Assembly (NCBI GenBank): GCA_018814405.1
Contig: JAHIZO010000008.1
Location: 62,001-126,000 of the forward strand
Source of the DNA: Gammaproteobacteria bacterium
Lineage (GTDB): Bacteria; Pseudomonadota; Gammaproteobacteria; Burkholderiales; Gallionellaceae
Length of the DNA stretch: 64,000 bases
Direction of reading: 5' to 3'
In this document: positions 26,979 to 36,404 of the stretch, piece after piece
Layout: every line of letters starts with the position of its first letter
Numbering within the stretch: the first letter of the stretch is position 1
The notes under the pieces: model-generated
The model's input: the letters and a program-made list of their open reading frames with translations, nothing else
Databases searched by the model: none
Told to the model about the DNA's origin: nothing
Position numbers and translations under genes: made by a program

Positions 26979-28712
26979 TCAACTCACCTCGGCCTTCAAT
27001 TGCAACAATGCCTCGTTAAGCACAGCATGCCGTTCGCGCTCGGCAGCACTCATCCCTGACAAGCCTTTTGCCAGCAGCAATGCCATTTCACTTTCAATCT
27101 CTGCGCGGCGGATTTTCCGCAGCAAACCGGAGAAATCCGAGTCGATATCGTACAGCTCCCCTAGCTGCATGATGTCGCCCTGCACAGAAGCGAAAACTGA
27201 TTCGTGCATCGTGTCCTGAAAGTGCTGTATCAGCGCGGCAGTGCTGACCTCATCCGCCCCTTCGTGCAGCCAATCTGCAAGTGCCACAATCGCTGCGCCC
27301 TCGGCACTTTCACTGGACCAGTCTCGTGGCAATTCGCGAGCAAGCTCCGGCTTCATCACCAAACATCGCAGCATGTGGCGCAACTCTGATGGCGCATTGC
27401 GTTTAGCCTTCTGCGGCGCGGGTCGTTTCGGCGCTGCAACTGGCTTGATAGACCAAAGGGCTTCCAGTTCTGCTTGTTCCAGTCCGGCCAAGGCCGCGAC
27501 CTCCTTGCGCAACAACAAGGCGGTGGTCGGCGCGGTGATGGCCGTCAGCAGCGGCTGCGCGTTCTTTACCAGCGTGCTTTTCCCTTCCTGCGTCGTCAAA
27601 TCGACTTGCGCAGCCAGTTCGCGCAACAGGTATCCGGACAATGTCAGTGAATCATCCAATTCGTGCTCAAAGGCCTCTGTACCGAATTGGCGAATGTATG
27701 AATCCGGATCATGTTCTTCAGGCAAGAACAGGAAGCCGATGCGCTTGCCATCCTGCAATTGCGGCAAAGCGTTCTCCAACGCTCGCCAGGCGGCTTTCTG
27801 TCCGGCACGATCCCCGTCGAAACAAAACACCAGTTGGTCACACAGGCGCATCAGTTTCTGAATATGGAATGGTGTGGTTGCTGTTCCCAGTGTCGCTACA
27901 GCATATTCAACGCCGTGCTGCGCGAGCGCCACCACGTCCATATAGCCTTCCACCACCACCACACGCTGATGGGCGCGGATAGCTTTTTGCGCCTGATATA
28001 GACCGTAGAGCTCGTGGCCTTTCTCAAACAATGTGGTTTCGGGTGAATTGAGATATTTCGGTTCACCCTTGTCCAGCACACGACCGCCGAAGCCGATGAC
28101 ATTGCCACGCACATTGACGATGGGAAACATGATGCGGTCACGGAAGCGATCATAGCGCTTGCCGCCCTCACCTTCGATCACCAGCCCCGTTTCGACCAGT
28201 GATGCATCCTGATAGTTGGTAACAGCTGCTTTGAGAGGTTGCCAATCGTCAGGTGAATAGCCGATACCGAAACGCGCAGCGACTTCACCCGAGAGACCGC
28301 GCCCCTTGAGATAGTCGATCGCACGCGGATTTTTCTTTAATTGATCACGGTAGTAACGCGTTGCGGTCTGCATCAGTTCGTACAGATCAGGCGCGACTTT
28401 CTGTTGTGGGGTATTGGATACTTCGCGTGGCACTTCCAGACCGATACTTTGTGCCAAGTCTTCCACTGCCTCGACGAAACCCGAGCCCATGTGCTCCATG
28501 ACGAAGCCTATGGCTGTGCCATGCGCGCCACATCCGAAGCAGTGATAAAACTGCTTGCTCTGACTGACCGTGAAGGATGGGGATTTCTCGTTATGGAAAG
28601 GGCAACAGGCGACGTAGTTTGCGCCTGCTTTCTTTAACGGGACATATCGCTCGATGACATCGACGATGTCGAGACGATTGAGCAGGTCTTGAATGAAACT
28701 TTTTGGAATCAC
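26979..28712 (-). CDS. dnaG: DnaG, DNA primase
   Basis: Synthesises RNA primers at the replication fork. The CHC2 zinc ribbon is at residues 36-61 (CCPFHNEKSP and FYHCFGCGAHG). The TOPRIM domain contains VVVEGYMDV and FCFDGDRAG, and a C-terminal DnaB-interaction domain follows from about residue 445. Length 577 is usual. It sits between yqeY and rpoD, matching the conserved rpsU-dnaG-rpoD order. Confidence 0.97.
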   Translation of the reverse strand: MIPKSFIQDLLNRLDIVDVIERYVPLKKAGANYVACCPFHNEKSPSFTVSQSKQFYHCFGCGAHGTAIGFVMEHMGSGFVEAVEDLAQSIGLEVPREVSNTPQQKVAPDLYELMQTATRYYRDQLKKNPRAIDYLKGRGLSGEVAARFGIGYSPDDWQPLKAAVTNYQDASLVETGLVIEGEGGKRYDRFRDRIMFPIVNVRGNVIGFGGRVLDKGEPKYLNSPETTLFEKGHELYGLYQAQKAIRAHQRVVVVEGYMDVVALAQHGVEYAVATLGTATTPFHIQKLMRLCDQLVFCFDGDRAGQKAAWRALENALPQLQDGKRIGFLFLPEEHDPDSYIRQFGTEAFEHELDDSLTLSGYLLRELAAQVDLTTQEGKSTLVKNAQPLLTAITAPTTALLLRKEVAALAGLEQAELEALWSIKPVAAPKRPAPQKAKRNAPSELRHMLRCLVMKPELARELPRDWSSESAEGAAIVALADWLHEGADEVSTAALIQHFQDTMHESVFASVQGDIMQLGELYDIDSDFSGLLRKIRRAEIESEMALLLAKGLSGMSAAERERHAVLNEALLQLKAEVS

Positions 28713-28769
28713 TCCAGCCCCCGCTCAAAAGAGAACCACTGAATTCCGGCTAGCACCGGAACGTTTGAA

Positions 28770-29216
28770 TTACTTGGACAGCGCAGCCTTGACCTGCCCG
28801 GACACTTTGCCCAGATCGGCGCGTCCTGCCAGTTGCGGCTTGAGAATAGCCATCACCTTGCCCATATCTTGCACACTGGCTGCACCGGATGCTGCTACTG
28901 CCTGCATGATGGCAGTAGCTATTTCCGCTTCGCTCATCTGCTGCGGCATGTAGGTCTGCAGCACGGATATCTCGAACTTCTCGACATCTGCCAGTTCCTG
29001 ACGGCCTGCGGCTTCGTACTGGGTGATAGAGTCACGACGCTGCTTGAGCATCTTGTCTATGATCGCCAGCACGTCTGCATCCACAAGTTCAATGCGCTCG
29101 TCGACTTCCTTCTGCTTCATGGCAGCAAGCAACAGACGAATCGCACCGAGGCGAGCCGTCTCCTTGGCGCGCATCGCGGTTTTCATATCTTCAGTGATCT
29201 GCTGTTTCAGGCTCAA
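28770..29216 (-). CDS. yqeY: GatB/YqeY domain protein
   Basis: An all-helical YqeY protein whose family resembles the tRNA-binding tail of GatB; function is unproven. I place the start at TTG 29216: it has a GGAG ribosome binding site 6 nt upstream and gives 148 residues, the normal family length. The upstream ATG that would give 170 residues lies within the rpsU stop/terminator region. The gene is inserted between rpsU and dnaG, as in many betaproteobacteria and pseudomonads. Confidence 0.9.
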   Translation of the reverse strand: MSLKQQITEDMKTAMRAKETARLGAIRLLLAAMKQKEVDERIELVDADVLAIIDKMLKQRRDSITQYEAAGRQELADVEKFEISVLQTYMPQQMSEAEIATAIMQAVAASGAASVQDMGKVMAILKPQLAGRADLGKVSGQVKAALSK

Positions 29217-29230
29217 AGCACTACTCCTCA

Positions 29231-29270
29231 AAACAAAAGCAAAACGCCGCAACCCCGAAAGATTGCGGCG
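29231..29270 (-). terminator. Intercistronic terminator between rpsU and yqeY
   Basis: CGCCGCAA/TTGCGGCG forms an 8-bp stem with a 10-nt loop (29245-29270), followed on the minus strand by TTTTGCTTTTGTTT. This is a good intrinsic terminator inside the operon and parallels the partial terminator known between rpsU and dnaG in E. coli, which lowers primase expression relative to S21. Confidence 0.85.
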
Positions 29271-29286
29271 TCCGGATGACACTGGA

Positions 29287-29499
29287 TCAATACATCTTCG
29301 GCGGCAGAGTCTGACTGCGCAGGCGCTTGTAGTGACGCTTCACAGCAGCGGCCAGCTTGCGCTTACGCTCGGCTGTTGGCTTCTCGTAAAACTCGCGGGC
29401 GCGCAGTTCGGTCAGCAGACCGGTCTTTTCTACGGAACGCTTGAAGCGGCGCATTGCTACTTCGAACGGCTCATTTTCTTTAACACGTACGGTTGTCAT
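29287..29499 (-). CDS. rpsU: 30S ribosomal protein S21
   Basis: Small basic ribosomal protein needed for initiation complex formation. The start [15 protein letters not shown] is the family N-terminus, giving 70 residues; an in-frame ATG seven codons upstream is unlikely. The body contains [13 protein letters not shown] and a basic C-terminal tail. It is the first gene of the macromolecular synthesis operon and is followed by an internal terminator. Confidence 0.97.
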   Translation of the reverse strand: MTTVRVKENEPFEVAMRRFKRSVEKTGLLTELRAREFYEKPTAERKRKLAAAVKRHYKRLRSQTLPPKMY

Positions 29500-29525
29500 G
29501 GACAAACTACCTTTAACCAAAAATT

Positions 29526-29556
29526 CGAGGGCGCGATTCTACCGAAGACGCCCTCG
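29526..29556 (-). terminator. tyrS terminator whose loop holds the rpsU -10 element
   Basis: CGAGGGCG and CGCCCTCG form a perfect 8-bp stem with a 15-nt loop, followed on the minus strand by AATTTTTGG. The hairpin begins 16 nt after the tyrS stop. The loop contains TAGAAT, the -10 of the rpsU promoter. Confidence 0.7.
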
Positions 29557-29564
29557 ACATACAA
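29536..29564 (-). promoter_or_regulatory. Sigma-70 promoter of the rpsU-yqeY-dnaG-rpoD operon
   Basis: TTGTAT (plus complement 29559-29564) and TAGAAT (complement 29536-29541) are spaced by exactly 17 nt and point into rpsU, about 37 nt upstream of its start. The promoter overlaps the tyrS terminator. Confidence 0.7.
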
Positions 29565-29571
29565 CCGGTAT

Positions 29572-30768
29572 TTATTCGACCGTCACCCGGCCAAATTTGC
29601 GCTTGCCGACCTGGGCCACGACTACCGCACCCGCCTTGATCTGCAAGGCTTTATCACTGACCTTCTCGCCATCCAGCTTTACGCCGCCCTGTCCGACCAT
29701 GCGTATCGCCTCGGAAGTGCTGGCGACCAGATTGGCCTGTTTCAGCAAATGGGCGATACCGATACTGCCGTCGGCAGACTGCACGGTGAGCTCCGGCATA
29801 TCGTCCGGCAGCACCCCTTTCTGGAATCTCGCCTCGAATTCGGCCAGTGCATCTTCGGCTGCTTGTTGCGTATGGAAGCGCGCCACGATCTCCTGCGCCA
29901 GCATCACTTTGATGTCGCGCGGGTTGCGTCCCTGTGCGACTTCTTCCTTGAAATGGGCGATCTGCGCCAAGCTGCGGAATGACAGCAAGTCGTAATAGCG
30001 CCACATCAGGTCGTCCGAGACCGACATGATCTTGCCGAACATGTCGGTCGGCGTGTCAGTGATGCCGACGTAGTTTCCCAGCGACTTGGACATCTTATTG
30101 ACGCCATCCAAACCTTCCAGCAACGGCATGGTAAGTACGCACTGCGCGGGCTGCCCATGATGCTTCTGCAGCTCGCGCCCCATCAGCAGATTGAATTTCT
30201 GGTCGGTTCCGCCGAGTTCTAAGTCAGCCTTAAGTGCGACGGAGTCGTAACCCTGAACCAAGGGATAGATGAACTCATGGATGGCGATAGGCTGATTGCC
30301 TTTGTAACGCTTGGAGAAGTCATCACGCTCCAGCATCTGCGCCACGGTGTGAGTCGCTGCCAAGCGAATCAGATCGACCGCACTGAACTTGTCCATCCAT
30401 GTGGAGTTGAACACGACCTCGGTCTTGGCCGGGTCGAGTACCTTGAACACCTGCTCTTTATAGCTCTCCGCATTGGCGAGCACCTGCTCACGAGTCAATG
30501 GCGGGCGCGTCGCATTCTTGCCTGTCGGATCGCCGATCATGCCGGTGAAATCACCGATCAGAAACAGTGCGTGGTGCCCCAGATCCTGCAACTGGCGCAT
30601 CTTGTTCAGCAACACGGTATGACCGAGGTGCAAATCGGGCGCTGTTGGGTCGAAACCCGCTTTGATGCGCAGCGGGCGGTTTTGCTCCAGCTTCTTGATC
30701 AGCTCTGCTTCGATCAGCAACTCATCGCTGCCACGTTTGATTTGATTGAGCGTTTCTTGTTGACTCAT
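29572..30768 (-). CDS. tyrS: Tyrosyl-tRNA synthetase
   Basis: Class I synthetase charging tRNA-Tyr. The HIGH-like motif is HLGHT (near residue 45), KMSKS is intact (NKMSKSLGN), and a C-terminal S4 RNA-binding domain ends in GKRKFGRV. The start at ATG 30768 ([13 protein letters not shown]) gives 398 residues, typical of the TyrS group in beta- and gammaproteobacteria; the longer frame upstream reaches into the divergent promoter region. It is divergent from mepM. Confidence 0.96.
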   Translation of the reverse strand: MSQQETLNQIKRGSDELLIEAELIKKLEQNRPLRIKAGFDPTAPDLHLGHTVLLNKMRQLQDLGHHALFLIGDFTGMIGDPTGKNATRPPLTREQVLANAESYKEQVFKVLDPAKTEVVFNSTWMDKFSAVDLIRLAATHTVAQMLERDDFSKRYKGNQPIAIHEFIYPLVQGYDSVALKADLELGGTDQKFNLLMGRELQKHHGQPAQCVLTMPLLEGLDGVNKMSKSLGNYVGITDTPTDMFGKIMSVSDDLMWRYYDLLSFRSLAQIAHFKEEVAQGRNPRDIKVMLAQEIVARFHTQQAAEDALAEFEARFQKGVLPDDMPELTVQSADGSIGIAHLLKQANLVASTSEAIRMVGQGGVKLDGEKVSDKALQIKAGAVVVAQVGKRKFGRVTVE

Positions 30769-30815
30769 GTCGAATGACCGCTTGTCTGTTTCTGGCCCAA
30801 GGGACTGGGCGGATT

Positions 30816-30843
30816 TTGATGGGATGTCGCTTTCTGTTAAAGT
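30816..30843 (+). promoter_or_regulatory. Candidate promoter of the mepM-anmK operon
   Basis: TTGATG (30816-30821) and TAAAGT (30838-30843) are separated by 16 nt and lie about 70 nt ahead of the mepM start, in the divergent region with tyrS. Each hexamer matches consensus at four positions. Confidence 0.4.
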
Positions 30844-30914
30844 GGCGCCGTATTCTGCTTGTTGGCCGCAATGCCTTTTGCATTTGCGCCAACGATGCCG
30901 CCGAGGAAGCGCGA

Positions 30915-32213
30915 ATGTTACCGCAAAACACCCTGCTACACGCGCACAAGATGAAGCTGCGCTGGTTCGTGACGTTGTCCACCCTGCCACTGCTCGGGGT
31001 GCTGACGGCGTTCGGCATCATGCCCCAGACAGCCGGTTTATCTGCATCACAATACAGCGTCATTGAAAACATCGAACTTCCTGTCGCTACCGAGCAACCG
31101 TCCGAAGCTTCTGTATTCTGGCGCAATGACCGAGTGCAGCGCGGAGATACGGTCAGCGAAATATTGCGCCGCGTGAATGTGCAGGACCCTGCTGCCGATG
31201 AGTTCCTGCGGCGCGCCGCATCAACTCGCTCGTTCCGCCAATTGCGCGTCGGCAGAACCTTGTTGGTCGAGACTGACGATACACACAATCTGCTTGCACT
31301 GAGATATACCGATAATGACGGCAATCAAGTACAAGTCATCAAAGACGGCGCAAGCTTCAGGGTTGCAAAACAAGCTGCCGAGACCGAACGCCGAGTATTC
31401 GTACAGACCGGCGAGATCGCCAGCAGCCTGTACGCCGCCACAGACGAAGCTGGTTTGCCTGATGCGATCGCCAATCAAATGGTCGAAGTCTTCGGTGGCG
31501 ACATCGATTTCCACCGCGATCTGCGTCGCCATGACAAATTCAGCGTGATCTACGAAATGAACTATGTGAACGGCGAATCGGCACGAAACGGGCGCATCCT
31601 TGCTGCCGAGTTCGTCAATCACGGGCGCACTTTCCGCGCCTTCTTCTTCCAAAACACGCAACATGGTGGAGACTACTTCTCTCCAGACGGCAAGAACATG
31701 CGCAAGGCCTTCCTGCGCTCTCCCATCGAGTTCTCTCGCGTCAGCTCCGGCTTCAGTCGCTCGCGCTTCCATCCGGTTCTTAACAAATGGCGCGCCCATA
31801 AAGGGGTGGACTATGCAGCACCCATCGGCACCAAGGTCCGCGCGACTGCCGACGGTGTCGTGTCCTTTGTCGGCAAGCAGGGCGGTTACGGCAATGTGGT
31901 GATGCTGAAGCATCAGGGCCACTATCAGACAGTCTATGGACACCTTTCCAGATTCGCCAGCAGCTTGCACCGCGGCCAACGCGTCGGGCAAGGCGAGGTG
32001 ATCGGATACGTAGGCAAGACCGGCTTGGCCAGCGGGCCGCACTTGCATTACGAATTCAAGGTCAGCGGGATCCAACGGGACCCACTAAAGATTGCGCTAC
32101 CTGATGGCAAGCCGATCAGCGAAGCCCAGCGCACGGCGTTCACCGAAGCCACAAGCGACCTGCATGCACGCCTCTCGTTGTTGCGCAATACGCGTATCGC
32201 CAAACTTGATTAA
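30915..32213 (+). CDS. M23 family metallopeptidase (MepM-like murein endopeptidase)
   Basis: LytM-type peptidoglycan hydrolase cutting peptide crosslinks. One membrane segment near residues 17-36 is followed by an OapA/LysM-like region ([16 protein letters not shown]) and a C-terminal M23 domain with zinc ligands in HKGVDYAAP and HLHYEF, so it is likely active. I chose ATG 30915, which has GAGGAA upstream and gives 432 residues; the longer frame starts inside the tyrS leader region. It abuts anmK, pairing crosslink cleavage with anhydro-sugar recycling. Confidence 0.92.
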   Translation: MLPQNTLLHAHKMKLRWFVTLSTLPLLGVLTAFGIMPQTAGLSASQYSVIENIELPVATEQPSEASVFWRNDRVQRGDTVSEILRRVNVQDPAADEFLRRAASTRSFRQLRVGRTLLVETDDTHNLLALRYTDNDGNQVQVIKDGASFRVAKQAAETERRVFVQTGEIASSLYAATDEAGLPDAIANQMVEVFGGDIDFHRDLRRHDKFSVIYEMNYVNGESARNGRILAAEFVNHGRTFRAFFFQNTQHGGDYFSPDGKNMRKAFLRSPIEFSRVSSGFSRSRFHPVLNKWRAHKGVDYAAPIGTKVRATADGVVSFVGKQGGYGNVVMLKHQGHYQTVYGHLSRFASSLHRGQRVGQGEVIGYVGKTGLASGPHLHYEFKVSGIQRDPLKIALPDGKPISEAQRTAFTEATSDLHARLSLLRNTRIAKLD

Positions 32214-33314
32214 GTGAAAGCAGCTTCCGATCTATACATCGGCATCATGTCAGGTACCAGCCTGGATGGTATCGATGTCGCACTGGTCGATTTCTCCGAC
32301 GATAGCGCACAACTTCTTGGCAGCCATTACCAGCCCTACCCTCAATCGCTTAAAGATTTATTACTCGAACTGCATCAGACTGGTTCCGATGAGATACACC
32401 GTACGCAACTCGCATCCATAGTGCTGGCGCACGCCTATGCCGACGCCACCCAAGCCTTACTGGATAAGACGGAGCTCCCTGCCGATCACGTCCAAGCCAT
32501 CGGCTGCCACGGACAGACCATCCGCCATCGTCCCGAGCAAGGCTACACGATACAACTCGGCAATGCCGCGCTGCTGGCCGAGCTGACTGGCATCCATATC
32601 GTGAGTGACTTCCGCTCGCGTGACATCGCAGCCGGCGGCCAAGGCGCTCCGCTGGTACCCGCATTCCATGACAAGATGCTGCGCCATCCCTCGCAACATC
32701 GCGTGGTGCTCAACATTGGCGGGATAGCCAACCTCACCGACCTAAAGCCCGGCAGTATTACGACCGGCTTTGACTCCGGCCCAGGCAATCTTTTGCTGGA
32801 TGGCTGGATCAATAGACACCAAGGCAAGCCCTATGACGAAAATGGTGTATGGGCGGCGAGCGGGAAGGTCATCCCCGATTTATTACAGCACATGCTGGCC
32901 GATCCGTATTTTGCCGAGACGCCCCCCAAGAGTACGGGTCGCGACCTGTTCAATCTTGGGTGGCTGGAGAATCTGCTGGATGGCACAGAATCTTCCGGCG
33001 ACGTGCAGGCGACTCTGCTGGCACTCACTTGCCATAGCATCGCGGATGCAGTTAGAAGATTCTGCCCCGATACAGAGGCGCTATATCTGTGCGGGGGCGG
33101 CGCGCACAATGCCGCACTGATTGACCTGCTTCAGCAGCTATTGCCGCATTGCCGCATCCAGAAAACAGACGCACTGGGAATTCCTGCGGACTGGATGGAG
33201 GCAATCGCATTCGCCTGGCTGGCACGCCAAACCATGAACTTGCGCCCCGGCAACCTACCCGCCGCCACAGGCGCATCACACCCCTGTGTATTGGGCGCAA
33301 TCTATCCCGCATAA
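32214..33314 (+). CDS. anmK: Anhydro-N-acetylmuramic acid kinase
   Basis: Opens and phosphorylates 1,6-anhydroMurNAc from cell-wall turnover to MurNAc 6-phosphate. The ASKHA-fold ATP loop is YIGIMSGTSLDGIDVAL, and the conserved GCHGQTIRH and GFDSGPGN segments, the latter in the ATPase core, are present. It starts with GTG immediately after the mepM stop, so translation is probably coupled. Length 366 is normal. Confidence 0.96.
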   Translation: MKAASDLYIGIMSGTSLDGIDVALVDFSDDSAQLLGSHYQPYPQSLKDLLLELHQTGSDEIHRTQLASIVLAHAYADATQALLDKTELPADHVQAIGCHGQTIRHRPEQGYTIQLGNAALLAELTGIHIVSDFRSRDIAAGGQGAPLVPAFHDKMLRHPSQHRVVLNIGGIANLTDLKPGSITTGFDSGPGNLLLDGWINRHQGKPYDENGVWAASGKVIPDLLQHMLADPYFAETPPKSTGRDLFNLGWLENLLDGTESSGDVQATLLALTCHSIADAVRRFCPDTEALYLCGGGAHNAALIDLLQQLLPHCRIQKTDALGIPADWMEAIAFAWLARQTMNLRPGNLPAATGASHPCVLGAIYPA

Positions 33315-33320
33315 AACAAA

Positions 33321-33350
33321 ACGGGGCGCTTGCGCGCCCCGTTCTTGCAT
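33321..33350 (-). terminator. Bidirectional terminator between anmK and erpA
   Basis: ACGGGGCGC and GCGCCCCGT make a 9-bp stem with a 4-nt loop. On the minus strand it is followed by TTTTGTTTT and ends the erpA transcript; on the plus strand the U-tract is weaker (TTCTTGC) but it probably also ends mepM-anmK. Confidence 0.85.
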
Positions 33351-33365
33351 CTGACTACCGTCAGT

Positions 33366-33716
33366 TTATGCCGAGAATGAAGATCCACAACCACATGTGG
33401 TCGTTGCATTCGGATTCTTGATCACGAACTGAGAACCTTCCAATCCTTCGGTGTAATCGATCTCTGCGCCGACCAGATACTGGAAGCTCATGGGATCGAC
33501 CAGCAGCTGCACGCCATTCTTGTTCATGACCGTATCGTCCTCATTGACGACTTCATCGAAAGTGAAACCATACTGGAAGCCGGAACAACCACCGCCAGTA
33601 ACGAAAACACGCAACTTCAGCTCGGCATTGCCCTCTTCTTCGATCAACTGCTTCACCTTGTTGGCAGCGCTGTCGGTAAACAACAGCGGATCTTGCATTT
33701 CAGTCACTGCATTCAT
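33366..33716 (-). CDS. erpA: ErpA, iron-sulfur cluster insertion protein
   Basis: A-type carrier that passes Fe-S clusters to apo-proteins such as IspG/IspH. All three ligand cysteines are present: one in [10 protein letters not shown] and two in the C-terminal CGCGSSF. The 116 residues and the [16 protein letters not shown]-terminus fit ErpA better than IscA. It is preceded by the bactofilin gene on the same strand. Confidence 0.95.
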   Translation of the reverse strand: MNAVTEMQDPLLFTDSAANKVKQLIEEEGNAELKLRVFVTGGGCSGFQYGFTFDEVVNEDDTVMNKNGVQLLVDPMSFQYLVGAEIDYTEGLEGSQFVIKNPNATTTCGCGSSFSA

Positions 33717-33737
33717 GGTTGTACTCCTTGTCTGTTA

Positions 33738-34142
33738 TTACGATTCAGCGCCGCTCACCTTGAGCGACACGACTTTTTCTGAGGCCTCATTGATGTGCAC
33801 CAGCTTGCCCTCGACGATAGCACCCAACTGGATCTCCAGCGTTTTGTACCTTACATCACCAGTGACCTTGGCCTTGCTTTGAAGTTCCAGGTACTCGGAT
33901 GCCTGAATTGGCCCGGTCACCATACCGTTGACCACCAGATGCGTCACACTGATTTCCCCGTGCACCTGGGCCTGCTCGCTCAACACCAGCGTGCTGGCCT
34001 TGGCTGGATCCGCGATCACGCTACCGGTCACTTCCCCATCTACCCGCAGTCCGCCCGCGAAGTGGATGTCACCATTGACCCGAGTCCCCATGCCAATCAA
34101 AGAGTCGATGCGATTCTGCGGTTTGCTATGTTTATTGAACAT
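33738..34142 (-). CDS. Bactofilin family cytoskeletal protein
   Basis: Polymer-forming beta-helical protein. The 134 residues show the repeating bactofilin pattern: DSLIGMGTRVNGDIHFAGGL, then VDGEVTGSVI, MVTGPIQASEYLEL and VTGDVRYKTLEI. Bactofilins scaffold cell-shape or peptidoglycan enzymes in other bacteria. It sits directly downstream of a membrane coiled-coil protein of the DUF6776 type, which may be a membrane partner. Confidence 0.9.
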   Translation of the reverse strand: MFNKHSKPQNRIDSLIGMGTRVNGDIHFAGGLRVDGEVTGSVIADPAKASTLVLSEQAQVHGEISVTHLVVNGMVTGPIQASEYLELQSKAKVTGDVRYKTLEIQLGAIVEGKLVHINEASEKVVSLKVSGAES

Positions 34143-34154
34143 CTTGCCACTCCA

Positions 34155-34898
34155 TTATGAAAGCAATACCGTCTGTGTCACCTTGGGTTCCTGCATACCC
34201 TTTTCAAAGACACGTATTTCTACGCTGTCTATATGCACACCTTCCGGCAAGCGGAATATGCGCTCAACGCGTTGGTAATACTTGAACTTAAGCTGTTGTA
34301 CTGCAACTTCTGCCGAACCTGGCTCGGGGAATTGTAACACCACTTTTTGCCCCCCCTGATCACCGTTGACCAGTATCTGAAGGTCTCCCTGGAAGACTCT
34401 TCCGCGCCGCTGCACACCCTGCACCAGCAACATGCGGCAATGATATTCGCCCGGCAAGCTGGCGGGCTCCAGCTTCAAACTGTGAATGGAAAGTTCCGCA
34501 TCACGGCCGGCCGTGAGCGGCAAGCTCTGGAAGAAGGAGAGATCCTCCCGCAAGCGCAGATTCTCGTCATGCAAGGCATTCACCTGATCCAGCACCTCGT
34601 CGGCAGCCGCCTGCTGGATCTGGGCTTGGCGCTCATGAACTGCCAGCTGGTTGGCCTGAGAGGCACTCTGCATCTCCAGCTCCTGCACGCGCTCACGCAG
34701 TACGGTGATCTCCTGCTCTGCCTCGCCGCGATGAAAACCCGCCAGGGCCATGCCTGCATCATAGGCCCACCACACCAGGAACCCGAACACCAACACGAAA
34801 GGCAATACGATAGCCCAGCGCACGTACCATGGCACGTGAGGGCGCACCGCAAGACGCGGCGCGGAGATGCTGAATCGGCGTGTAAATTTCTTGATCAT
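34155..34898 (-). CDS. DUF6776-like single-pass membrane coiled-coil protein
   Basis: Function unknown. From ATG 34898 (MIKKFTRRFSI) the protein has 247 residues: a basic cytoplasmic tail, one membrane segment near residues 31-50, a Glu/Gln/Arg-rich coiled coil at about residues 58-118, then a predicted beta-rich periplasmic domain. An in-frame ATG 14 codons upstream overlaps argC and is less likely. It lies between argC and the bactofilin gene, an arrangement I recall from other betaproteobacteria. Confidence 0.75.
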   Translation of the reverse strand: MIKKFTRRFSISAPRLAVRPHVPWYVRWAIVLPFVLVFGFLVWWAYDAGMALAGFHRGEAEQEITVLRERVQELEMQSASQANQLAVHERQAQIQQAAADEVLDQVNALHDENLRLREDLSFFQSLPLTAGRDAELSIHSLKLEPASLPGEYHCRMLLVQGVQRRGRVFQGDLQILVNGDQGGQKVVLQFPEPGSAEVAVQQLKFKYYQRVERIFRLPEGVHIDSVEIRVFEKGMQEPKVTQTVLLS

Positions 34899-34905
34899 TC
34901 TTACT

Positions 34906-35934
34906 TCAGGGTAACAATGGAACCAGATCGATACCGGCATGTTCCGGCAGGTCGAACAGTATATTCATGTTTTGCACCGCCTGCCCAGCCGCACCCTTGA
35001 CCAGATTATCGATCACAGACAATACGACCACGGTATCTCCGCCCTGCGGCCGATGAACCGCGATACGGCAGATATTGGATCCCCGCACAGAACGCGTCTC
35101 AGGCATCCCTCCGGCTGGTAATACATCCACGAACGCCTCGCCTGCATAGCGTCTCTCGAATAGCGCCTGCAGATCGACATCCTTGGTCAACCGAGCATAA
35201 AGCGTGGCATGGATACCGCGAATCAAAGGCGTAAGATGTGGCACAAAGGTCAGACCCACTGGCTGGCCAGTTACGTTAGCCAATCCCTGCTTGATCTCGG
35301 GCAAATGGCGATGTCCTGCCACTCCGTAAGCCTTGAAATTATCACCGGCTTCGGCAAACAGAGCATGCACTTCAGCTTTGCGTCCCGCGCCAGAAACACC
35401 GGACTTGGAATCCGCGATGAGCGAGCCCGGCTCGATGACTCCGGCTTCCAGCAAAGGAATGAAGCCCAACTGCACGGCCGTTGGATAGCAACCGGGATTA
35501 GCGATCAGGCGCGCATGCTTGATCTTGTCACGATTCACTTCGGGCAGGCCATACACGGCCTCCGCCACCAGATCAGGACAGGCATGGCTCATGCCATACC
35601 ACTTCTCCCACTCGGCCACATCCTTGATACGAAAGTCAGCAGCTAAGTCGATGACTTTGACACCCGCGTCCAGCAAGGCTCTAACTTGCTGCATGGCAAT
35701 ACCGTTGGGCGTGGCGAAGAACACCACGTCGCACTTCTCGAGGTGCGCCTCATCTGGATGCGAGAACGCGAGTTCCACCCGTCCGCGCAGGCTGGGGAAC
35801 ATTTGGCTGACCGGCATACCCGCATCGGCACGCGAAGTGATCGCGCGCAACTCAACCTGCGGATGTGCCACTAGCAAACGAAGTAATTCGACTCCGGTGT
35901 AACCCGTGCCACCTACGATACCAACCTTGACCAC
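34906..35934 (-). CDS. argC: N-acetyl-gamma-glutamyl-phosphate reductase
   Basis: Third enzyme of arginine synthesis, reducing N-acetylglutamyl phosphate to the semialdehyde with NADPH. The nucleotide-binding motif [14 protein letters not shown] is at residues 9-22, the catalytic Cys is in NPGCYPTA, and the conserved AGHRHLPEI follows. Length 342 is usual. It follows rpsI on the same strand across an intrinsic terminator. Confidence 0.97.
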   Translation of the reverse strand: MVKVGIVGGTGYTGVELLRLLVAHPQVELRAITSRADAGMPVSQMFPSLRGRVELAFSHPDEAHLEKCDVVFFATPNGIAMQQVRALLDAGVKVIDLAADFRIKDVAEWEKWYGMSHACPDLVAEAVYGLPEVNRDKIKHARLIANPGCYPTAVQLGFIPLLEAGVIEPGSLIADSKSGVSGAGRKAEVHALFAEAGDNFKAYGVAGHRHLPEIKQGLANVTGQPVGLTFVPHLTPLIRGIHATLYARLTKDVDLQALFERRYAGEAFVDVLPAGGMPETRSVRGSNICRIAVHRPQGGDTVVVLSVIDNLVKGAAGQAVQNMNILFDLPEHAGIDLVPLLP

Positions 35935-35966
35935 GCTACCCTCCTAAAAAGTGGGCGAATGATAAA

Positions 35967-35992
35967 TGAAAAAGCCGCCCAAAGGCGGCTTT
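35967..35992 (-). terminator. Intrinsic terminator after rpsI
   Basis: AAAGCCGCC/GGCGGCTTT forms a 9-bp stem with a 4-nt loop and is followed on the minus strand by a five-base T-run. It separates the rplM-rpsI transcript from argC. Confidence 0.88.
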
Positions 35993-36009
35993 CCCGGTTC
36001 CACACAAGC

Positions 36010-36402
36010 TTAACGCTTGGAGAATTGCTTCCTGCGGCGCGCCTTGCGCAGACCGACTTTTTTACGCTCGACTTCACGTGCATCGCGAGTGACCAAGCCA
36101 GCTTGGCTCAGGGTAGGCTTCAGCGATGCATCGTAATCGATCAGTGCACGCGTGATGCCGTGACGCACCGCACCAGCCTGCCCAGATTCGCCACCACCGC
36201 AAACGTTAACCATGATGTCGAACTTGCCCATCATCTCGGTCAATTCCAGAGGCTGACGCACGACCATACGACCGGTCTCACGAGAGAAGAATACGTCCAG
36301 CGGCTTGTCATTGACGATGATCTCGCCCTTGCCAGCCTTCATGAACACACGTGCCACCGCGCTCTTGCGACGGCCAGTTCCATAGTTATAAGTTACGCTC
36401 AT
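36010..36402 (-). CDS. rpsI: 30S ribosomal protein S9
   Basis: Small-subunit protein whose basic C-terminal tail (RRKQFSKR) reaches the P-site tRNA. The N-terminus [16 protein letters not shown] and the [15 protein letters not shown] segment are diagnostic. At 130 residues it is full length. It follows rplM by 2 nt, the conserved rplM-rpsI pair. Confidence 0.98.
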   Translation of the reverse strand: MSVTYNYGTGRRKSAVARVFMKAGKGEIIVNDKPLDVFFSRETGRMVVRQPLELTEMMGKFDIMVNVCGGGESGQAGAVRHGITRALIDYDASLKPTLSQAGLVTRDAREVERKKVGLRKARRRKQFSKR

Positions 36403-36404
36403 GA

